Shown: positions 58,907 to 64,000 of the stretch, in pieces | Layout: every line of letters starts with the position of its first letter | Position numbering within the stretch: the first letter of the stretch is position 1 | NCBI RefSeq assembly: GCF_023159225.1 | Contig: NC_063168.1 | Coordinates: forward strand, 65,017,398 to 65,081,397 | Direction of reading: 5' to 3' | Origin: Perognathus longimembris pacificus | Taxonomy: Eukaryota > Chordata > Mammalia > Rodentia > Heteromyidae | DNA: 64,000 bases | Notes under the pieces: model-generated | What the model was told of the DNA's origin: nothing | Database searches by the model: none | Seen by the model: only the letters and a program-made list of their open reading frames with translations | Program-made: the position numbers and the translations under genes

Positions 58907-58921
58907 GTATGTTAGGAGAGA

Positions 58922-58930
58922 AAGATGGCG
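58922..58930 (+). promoter_or_regulatory. YY1-type binding motif at L1 5' end
   Basis: aagatggcg, a core YY1 site, lies about 10 bases from the inferred L1 start. In human L1 a YY1 site in the same place directs accurate initiation at the element's first base. Its presence here supports a complete 5' end. Confidence 0.7.
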
Positions 58931-59087
58931 CCGAGACAATAGGGAGGCACCCCGACTCGCACCAACTGAATAGCGAGCTGGGAACTCCAACACCCAACAC
59001 TCCACCAAGAACCCAGCAAAACCAGCATCCAGAAGCAGTGGAGAAACGCAGGAAAACAAAAAGGAGCAAAAAAGAAGAACCGAAAAC

Positions 59088-59423
59088 CTACACGGAGCCG
59101 GAGATTAATCGGGGCACCCTCCCCCCACCAGCCGGCCCTGGCCCAAACAGGGTCAGGCTGGGAAAGGGAAACCCGGCGATCGGCAGACAGGTTGCCAGGA
59201 GCGCAGAATCCATATAGCGGGAGACCCCACGGACACAAAGCAGGGTGCGGACCAAGACACACCCAGCAGCGACGAGAAGTTCGGGTCCACACCGGATTCG
59301 GACAAGGGAACCCAGCGCGGCAGAAAGAGGGAACGGGGGAGCCACCACGACACTTCGCCAACCCCTGAAGGGCCAACGGCGGTGCGGGACACACACACAA
59401 AGCAGCAAAAGTGAGTCCCCCAT
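59088..59423 (-). other. Antisense ATG-started open frame in L1 5'UTR (ORF0-like position)
   Basis: A 111-codon frame on the minus strand starts at an ATG at 59,423-59,421 in a strong start context (A at -3, G at +4) and ends at 59,088. Its location, antisense within the first half of the 5'UTR, is like that of primate ORF0. I see no sequence similarity I can vouch for. Composition (Leu, Val, Gly, Pro, Arg) reflects high GC content, so it may be fortuitous. Confidence 0.35.
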
Positions 59424-59963
59424 AATCCCTTCCCCCAACGGGAGACCCAAGCCCGACAAAGACGATATATCTCCCTCCCTCCCCCTCCCCACTCCCGTGG
59501 GAACAAAGATTCCCCAAATCAGGCGGGAAGCTCCCAGCAGGCACTGGGAAGCCAGTCTAGCAGGGGAAGGGCGGAACAGCCCCAAGCCCCCAAAGGTTCC
59601 TGAACTGGCAGAACCGGCCCCGTCCCCTTCCCAACAGGGGCCAGGGACGGCCGGCAGGGCAAGCCCCACCCGAGGCGCCTAGACCTTGCGGACTCTTACA
59701 ACTAAAATCACAGGCGCTGGTGGGCAATACCAGCCCAGCAGGGTCACCTGAGCCTGATCTCGTTCCCCCTCCTCGAAGCGGAGGCGAGGTCTGAGGGTGC
59801 CAAGCCACACCCGGACAGTCGATCCCACTGGGCCCCACACATACTGCTTCCCCCCCCCAACGGACTCGCGGGAGGGCGCAAGCACAACCCAACAACCCAG
59901 GGCTCGCTCTGGGAGGCAGACCCCACTTAAGTGCCTGTTGTAGGGGACTCACAGTGCACAGGA

Positions 59964-60050
59964 GGGCGGGGCCCCGGCGAAAGCGCCCGCTCTGATAGGC
60001 GTGCCCTGCACTGGTGGGCGGGGCCACAGCGACAGCACCTGCTGACGCAG
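59964..60050 (+). repeat. Imperfect 52-bp tandem duplication with GC boxes
   Basis: The segment around gggcggggcc at 59,964 and the segment around gggcggggcc at 60,016 align with few mismatches over about 40 bases, including tgcac just upstream and gcgaaagcgc versus gcgacagcac just downstream. Each contains one Sp1-type GC box. Confidence 0.75.
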
Positions 60051-60094
60051 ACACGCCTACACAGAAGGGAGGGAAGATCTACACAGACTTCCAG

Positions 60095-61264
60095 ATGCGC
60101 AAATCACAAAGAAACATAACTCAGTTCATCAAAGGACAAGCCAACTCGCCAGCTCCAAAAAGCAGCACGACTGGAGAGGAGATGGAGAATAAAAAAGCAA
60201 ATGAGGACATGTTAACAGGAATGATCGAAACCGTCAGAAATGAAATCAGAAAACAATTCCAGGAGTTTAGAGCAGAAATCTGGAAGGACACCCAGGAAGC
60301 CAAGAAAGAAATGGAAGCAAAACTGGATACAATGCAAGCCTCGTTTAAAGAAATGGAAGCAAAAATGGATACAATGCAAGCCGCCTTTAAAGAAAATCTC
60401 CACACCCTGAGAATTGAAATGCATGAAAAAATAGATTTAAAATACAACTCTTTAAAGGAAGAAATTTCCACGATCAGAGCTGATATGACAACCATGAATA
60501 GCTCTCTGACATCCATAAACTCCGCAATTGAAACCATAACACAAAGAGTGGACCATATGGAATCCAGAATCTCTCGCCTGGACGATGAAGCAGCTGACAA
60601 CAACCAGAAAATGACCACACTCCAAGAAAAGGTGAAGCTTCAGGGAAGATTACTCCAGGAACTAATGGACAAAGACAAGAGATATAATCTGCGCATAATT
60701 GGAATAGAAGAAGGAGCCGAATATCAGAGCAGAGGGCTTAATCATGTTCTCAATAAAGTTATTGCAGAAAACTTCCCCAATCTCACAGGGGACCCCATCC
60801 AGGTAACCGAAGCCTATAGGACACCTGGCAGGCCAGACCCCAGGAAAACCACCCCAAGGCACATAATATTCAAGACTACAGACCTCAAGATTAAAGAGCA
60901 AATTCTGAATTCAGCCAAAGTGAAGAAGGAAACTTTTTTCAATGGGAAGAGGATTCGAATAACATCCGACTTATCCACACAAACTTACCAAGCTCGAAGT
61001 GAGTGGAAGAACACCATCCAAGTACTTCAGAATAACAATTTACAACCTCGGATCAAATATCCAGCGAAACTGGAGTTCACATTCGAAGGGAGAACCAGAT
61101 CTTTCCACACCAAAGAGGAGCTAAAGGAGTATGTGAATAAAAAACCAGCCCTACAGCGAATATTAAGAGGGGAAGCCCACCCAACAGAGATCGTAAAAGA
61201 CACACAGACAGATTCAGAAAGAAACTTCAATAGCCAAAGTCCAGCAGAAACACAAGCTCACTAA
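60095..61264 (+). CDS. LINE-1 ORF1 protein (RNA-binding trimer)
   Basis: This 389-residue protein coats L1 RNA and acts as a nucleic-acid chaperone during retrotransposition. Its length is close to human ORF1p (338) and mouse ORF1p (about 357-371). In order it has a basic N-terminus and a long coiled coil (about residues 40-190) with regular Leu/Met/Ile heptads. An RRM follows from about residue 198 (NLRIIGI, EAYRTPGRPDPRKTTPRHII). The C-terminal domain contains FFNGKRIRI, YPAKLEF at residue 322 and a KPALQRILRGEAHP end. The coiled coil contains a 14-residue direct repeat (residues 71-84 and 85-98). The open frame extends upstream to 60,014, but that first codon is GTG. The first in-frame ATG is 60,095, in a poor start context (C at -3, C at +4). 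The stop is TAA, 51 nt before ORF2. No disabling change was seen. Confidence 0.96.
   Translation: MRKSQRNITQFIKGQANSPAPKSSTTGEEMENKKANEDMLTGMIETVRNEIRKQFQEFRAEIWKDTQEAKKEMEAKLDTMQASFKEMEAKMDTMQAAFKENLHTLRIEMHEKIDLKYNSLKEEISTIRADMTTMNSSLTSINSAIETITQRVDHMESRISRLDDEAADNNQKMTTLQEKVKLQGRLLQELMDKDKRYNLRIIGIEEGAEYQSRGLNHVLNKVIAENFPNLTGDPIQVTEAYRTPGRPDPRKTTPRHIIFKTTDLKIKEQILNSAKVKKETFFNGKRIRITSDLSTQTYQARSEWKNTIQVLQNNNLQPRIKYPAKLEFTFEGRTRSFHTKEELKEYVNKKPALQRILRGEAHPTEIVKDTQTDSERNFNSQSPAETQAH
60305..60388 (+). repeat. In-frame 42-bp tandem duplication in the ORF1 coiled coil
   Basis: Two copies, 60,305-60,346 and 60,347-60,388, differ at only 3 of 42 bases. They encode KEMEAKLDTMQASF and KEMEAKMDTMQAAF, each two heptads long. 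The frame and heptad phase are kept, so the coiled coil is lengthened by 14 residues. High identity suggests a recent duplication. Confidence 0.95.
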
Positions 61265-61315
61265 AGACAAGAAGAAAAAAAAAAAAACAACAGGAAAAAA
61301 CAGCCCAACAAGAAA
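61265..61315 (+). other. L1 inter-ORF spacer
   Basis: 51 nt, A-rich, with an A13 run. In L1, ORF2 is translated from the same bicistronic RNA by an inefficient reinitiation-type mechanism. The ORF2 ATG has A at -3 and G at +4. Confidence 0.85.
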
Positions 61316-64000
61316 ATGGAAGGAGAAAAAACACCCTTATCCTTGATCTCTTTAAATATAAATGGCTTAAACTCCCCGATCAAGAGGAGCAGACTGGCAG
61401 AATGGATCCGCAAGCAAAAAGTTGACATCTGTTGTCTACAAGAGACCCACCTTACAGCAAGGGACAAAAACAGGCTTCGAATGAAAGGATGGAGCAAGAT
61501 CTACCAAGCAAATGCACCCACCAAAACGGCAGGTGTAGCCATCCTGATCTCAGACAAGCTGGATTTCTCTTTAAAGTCCACTCAAAAAGACAAAGAAGGA
61601 CACTACATATTGATACAAGGAAAAATCCAGAATCAAGACATCACGGTGATAAATGTATACTCACCGAACAAAAGAGGCCCGACATATGTCAAGCAAATTC
61701 TCACAGAATTACAGAGCAAGATAGATGCAAACACAATCATAGTGGGTGACTTTAATACTCCTCTCTCTCCAAGAGACAGATCCAACACCCAGAGGATTAG
61801 TAAGGGAGCTGAGGACCTAAATAACACCATTGCCCAAATGGATCTAACAGACCTATATAGAACCTTCCACCCTACAGAGACCCAATACACCTTCTTTTCA
61901 GCAGCCCATGGATCATATTCCAAAATAGACCACGTCATAGCCCACACAAAGAACCTCAGCAAATACAAAAGAATTGACATCATCCCATGTATTATATCTG
62001 ATCACAGTGGATTAAAGGTAACCCTCAACAACAAAGGATACCACAGAGCCTATACACACTCTTGGAGGCTAAACCCCACGCTGCTATCCAACACTTGGGC
62101 CACAGATCAAATTAAAGATGAAATCAACGAATTCATAAGCCACAATGACAAAGAAAACACATCACAAAGAAACCTATGGGACACAGCTAAGGCAGTACTG
62201 AGGGGCAAGATCATTGCACTCAGTACCCACATTAAAAGAATGGAAGCAGAGCAGGTGAATACCCTCACGATGAAACTAAAACAACTGGAGAAACAAGAAA
62301 TGACAGAATCTAAAACGACTAGGAGGGGAGAGATTACAAAGATTAAAGAAGAGATAAATCTGATTGAAAATAGAAAGACCATTCAACAAATAAATAAGAC
62401 TAAAAGCTGGTTCTTTGAGAAAATAAACAAAATTGACAGACCCCTTGCAAGACTCACAAAAAAAAGAAGAGAAGAGACTCATATTCGTAAAATCAGGGAC
62501 TCCACAGGAAAAATTACAACAAATACACACTATATTCAAACAATCATAAGGAGCTATTTCCAAAACCTCTACTCAACAAAAAACAATAATTTTACAGAAA
62601 TGGATCAATTCTTAGAGAAGTACAAACTGCCCAAACTGAACCAAGAAGAAATAAATCAACTAAATAAACCAATAACTTACGGTGAGATACAGGAGGTAAT
62701 CAAGAACCTCCCTACTAAGAAAAGCCCAGGCCCAGATGGATTCACCAATGAATTCTACAAAACCTTTAGTGAGGAGCTAATTCCAATACTCCTCAAACTC
62801 TTCCGCGAAATAGAAACGGAGGGAAAAATCCCGAACTCATTCTACGAAGCTAATATCATACTCATCCCCAAACCAGGCAAAGATCCAACAAAAAAAGAGA
62901 ACTACAGACCAATATCACTAATGAACACAGATGCAAAGCTCCTCAATAAAATATTAGCTAACAGGATCCAGAAAGTGATCAAGAATATCATACATCATGA
63001 CCAAGTAGGCTTCATCCCTCAGTCACAAGGATGGTTCAACATCCGTAAATCAATCAATGTAATTCACCACATAAACAGAACTAAAATCAAGAATCACATT
63101 GTTATCTCAGTCGATGCCCAAAAAGCCTTTGACAAAATACAACATCCATACCTATTAAAAGCTTTGGAGAGAACAGGAATAGAGGGAACATTCCTCAAAA
63201 CAATAAAAGCCATATACAACAGACCAACTGCTAATATCATATTAAATGGAGAGAAACTTAAATCATTCCCCCTAAACACAGGAACAAGACAAGGATGCCC
63301 ACTCTCCCCACTTCTGTTCAACATAGTACTGGAATCCCTAGCCATAGCAATAAGGCAAGAGGAGGACATCAAAGGGATACACATCGGCAAGGAAGAAATC
63401 AAGTTATCCCTATTCGCAGACGACATGATCTTATATCTCAAGGACCCAAAAAACTCAGTACCCAAACTCCTACATCTAATAAACCAATTTGGCAAAGTAG
63501 CAGGATACAAAATCAATCCACAAAAGTCAGCAGCTTTTCTGTACACCAGCAATAGACAAACAGAAAAGGAAATTATGGAAACGATTCCATTTACAGTAGC
63601 CAAAAAAAGAATAAAGTACCTAGGGATCAACTTAACCAAGGACGTGACGGACCTATTCAATGAAAACTACAAAAATCTAATAAGGGAAATCAAAGAAGAC
63701 ACAAGGAGATGGAAAGACCTCCCATGCTCATGGGTAGGCAGAATCAATATAGTGAAAATGGCCATACTGCCCAAATTGTTATACAAATTCAATGCAATAC
63801 CTATCAAAATCCCAGCCACATTCTTCACTGAAATAGAGAAACCAATCCATAAATTCATATGGAACAGCAAAAAACCTAGAATAGCCAAAGCAATTCTAGG
63901 CAAAAAACATAGTGCAGGAGGTATCACCATACCAGACTTCAAGCTCTACTACAAGGCCATCATAACAAAAACAGCATGGTATTGGTATAAAAACAGATCG
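61316..64000 (+). CDS. LINE-1 ORF2 protein (endonuclease and reverse transcriptase), partial at window edge
   Basis: This enzyme nicks target DNA and copies L1 RNA at the nick (target-primed reverse transcription), and is the usual machinery for SINE copying in trans. The frame from ATG at 61,316 is open for 895 codons with no stop or frameshift, ending in-frame at the window edge. About 380 C-terminal residues, including the Cys-rich region, are expected outside. The apurinic-like endonuclease (about 1-239) has N14, E43, D145, N147, T192, D205, S228 and H230. All positions were counted from the DNA and equal human L1 numbering as I recall it. A Z-type region follows ([17 protein letters not shown] from 364), then SPGPDG at 470-475. 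The reverse transcriptase has the catalytic Asp in [10 protein letters not shown] (D600), then TRQGCPLSP and FADDM (D702, D703). It is very similar to other mammalian L1 ORF2p, so its identity is certain. Activity is inferred. Confidence 0.97.
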   Translation, partial: MEGEKTPLSLISLNINGLNSPIKRSRLAEWIRKQKVDICCLQETHLTARDKNRLRMKGWSKIYQANAPTKTAGVAILISDKLDFSLKSTQKDKEGHYILIQGKIQNQDITVINVYSPNKRGPTYVKQILTELQSKIDANTIIVGDFNTPLSPRDRSNTQRISKGAEDLNNTIAQMDLTDLYRTFHPTETQYTFFSAAHGSYSKIDHVIAHTKNLSKYKRIDIIPCIISDHSGLKVTLNNKGYHRAYTHSWRLNPTLLSNTWATDQIKDEINEFISHNDKENTSQRNLWDTAKAVLRGKIIALSTHIKRMEAEQVNTLTMKLKQLEKQEMTESKTTRRGEITKIKEEINLIENRKTIQQINKTKSWFFEKINKIDRPLARLTKKRREETHIRKIRDSTGKITTNTHYIQTIIRSYFQNLYSTKNNNFTEMDQFLEKYKLPKLNQEEINQLNKPITYGEIQEVIKNLPTKKSPGPDGFTNEFYKTFSEELIPILLKLFREIETEGKIPNSFYEANIILIPKPGKDPTKKENYRPISLMNTDAKLLNKILANRIQKVIKNIIHHDQVGFIPQSQGWFNIRKSINVIHHINRTKIKNHIVISVDAQKAFDKIQHPYLLKALERTGIEGTFLKTIKAIYNRPTANIILNGEKLKSFPLNTGTRQGCPLSPLLFNIVLESLAIAIRQEEDIKGIHIGKEEIKLSLFADDMILYLKDPKNSVPKLLHLINQFGKVAGYKINPQKSAAFLYTSNRQTEKEIMETIPFTVAKKRIKYLGINLTKDVTDLFNENYKNLIREIKEDTRRWKDLPCSWVGRINIVKMAILPKLLYKFNAIPIKIPATFFTEIEKPIHKFIWNSKKPRIAKAILGKKHSAGGITIPDFKLYYKAIITKTAWYWYKNRS

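Larger units (their letters stand above)
58911..60094 (+). promoter_or_regulatory. L1 5'UTR with internal promoter
   Basis: GC-rich, CpG-dense region, in strong contrast to the AT-rich flank. It opens with a YY1-type motif at its very start, as in human L1. It ends with two GC boxes (gggcggggc at 59,964-59,972 and 60,016-60,024) that sit in an imperfect 52-bp tandem duplication about 80-130 bp before ORF1. L1 5'UTRs hold an internal RNA polymerase II promoter and are normally silenced by CpG methylation. Transcription from this copy is inferred, not shown. Several long sense and antisense open frames here begin with GTG and are mainly a consequence of high GC content. One antisense frame does begin with ATG and is described separately. 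Confidence 0.85.
58911..64000 (+). mobile_element. Full-length-looking, apparently intact LINE-1; 3' part beyond window
   Basis: The element has a 5'UTR of about 1.18 kb, ORF1, a 51-nt spacer and an open ORF2 running to the window edge. About 380 ORF2 codons, the 3'UTR and the tail are not visible, judging from the roughly 1275-residue human ORF2p. No stop, frameshift or internal deletion was found in the 5.1 kb visible when I read it codon by codon. Intact reading frames and a complete 5' end point to a young source-type element. The exact first base (58,911-58,916) is uncertain because the 3' target-site duplication lies outside the window. Confidence 0.95.

Noticed and set aside
58749..59069. 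106-codon minus-strand frame spanning the SINE-L1 junction, and similar frames at 21,894, 30,537, 41,642 and 50,301
   Set aside because: All share one peptide because they are the antisense reading of the IDL-Geo SINE. They are a property of the repeat and not host genes.
58912..59544. 210-codon antisense frame in the L1 5'UTR (also 193 and 165 codons nearby)
   Set aside because: The start codons are GTG and the GC-rich sequence is poor in stops. Only the ATG-started part at 59,088-59,423 was kept, as a low-confidence observation.
59245..59682. 145-codon sense frame in the L1 5'UTR
   Set aside because: It starts with GTG, is low in complexity, and lies in the GC-rich promoter region before ORF1.
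60014..60094. N-terminal extension of ORF1 by 27 codons
   Set aside because: The first codon is GTG and the segment lies in the 5'UTR GC-box duplication. The first in-frame ATG is at 60,095.
61432..61749. 105-codon plus frame, and 63,295-63,555
   Set aside because: Out-of-frame readings inside the continuous ORF2.
63094..63660. 188-codon minus-strand frame
   Set aside because: Antisense shadow of the ORF2 reverse transcriptase region.
1..64000. CRISPR arrays, operons, bacterial promoters, phage or plasmid genes
   Set aside because: Direct repeats here are microsatellites or dispersed SINEs without regular spacers. Composition and repeats are mammalian.

Overview
The window is nuclear DNA of a mammal, most likely a geomyoid rodent (kangaroo rats, pocket mice, pocket gophers). 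The main evidence is at least nine copies of one dimeric SINE. Its left half is an ID-like, tRNA-Ala-derived unit and its right half matches the geomyoid 'Geo' unit (the IDL-Geo family). 7SL-derived B1-type SINEs, a rodent-type L1 lineage of several ages, and ancient mammal-wide repeats (MIR, MER5-like, L1M-like) fit the same picture. I see no prokaryotic or viral gene organisation and no host protein-coding exon I can support. Almost all short open frames are chance frames or antisense readings of SINEs.

Layout. From 1 to about 58,690 the window is AT-rich intergenic or intronic DNA carrying dispersed repeats. These include IDL-Geo SINEs in three apparent age classes, with target-site duplications readable for seven of them. 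B1 monomers and chimeric B1+tRNA-type dimers also occur. Short L1 3' ends lie near 13.3, 30.7, 32.3, 40.3, 42.0 and 45.2 kb, with an L1M-type remnant at 27.7 kb. A run of old mammalian repeats occupies about 36.8-39.0 kb, a MaLR-like solo LTR lies at 53.9 kb, and microsatellites (CA, GT, AT, GA) are scattered throughout.

The last 5.1 kb (about 58,911-64,000) is the highlight: a full-length-looking, apparently intact young LINE-1 on the + strand. It has a GC-rich, CpG-rich 5'UTR of about 1.2 kb beginning with a YY1-type motif, a complete ORF1 (60,095-61,264, 389 aa), a 51-nt inter-ORF spacer, and ORF2 from 61,316. ORF2 stays open without a stop or frameshift for 895 codons to the window edge. 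By codon counting, its endonuclease residues (N14, E43, D145, N147, T192, D205, S228, H230) and reverse transcriptase aspartates (D600, D702, D703) fall at the same residue numbers as I recall for human L1 ORF2p. The element sits immediately behind the A-tail of a young IDL-Geo SINE.

How the parts relate. ORF1p (RNA-binding trimer) and ORF2p (endonuclease plus reverse transcriptase) form the L1 retrotransposition particle. Such L1 machinery is what copies IDL-Geo and B1 RNAs in trans. The A-tails and 8-19 bp target-site duplications on the SINEs and on the short L1 3' ends here are its footprints. No CRISPR, operon or previously undescribed protein system was found. The most novel points are the modular SINE chimeras, an ORF0-like antisense frame in the L1 5'UTR, and in-element duplications in the L1 5'UTR and the ORF1 coiled coil.
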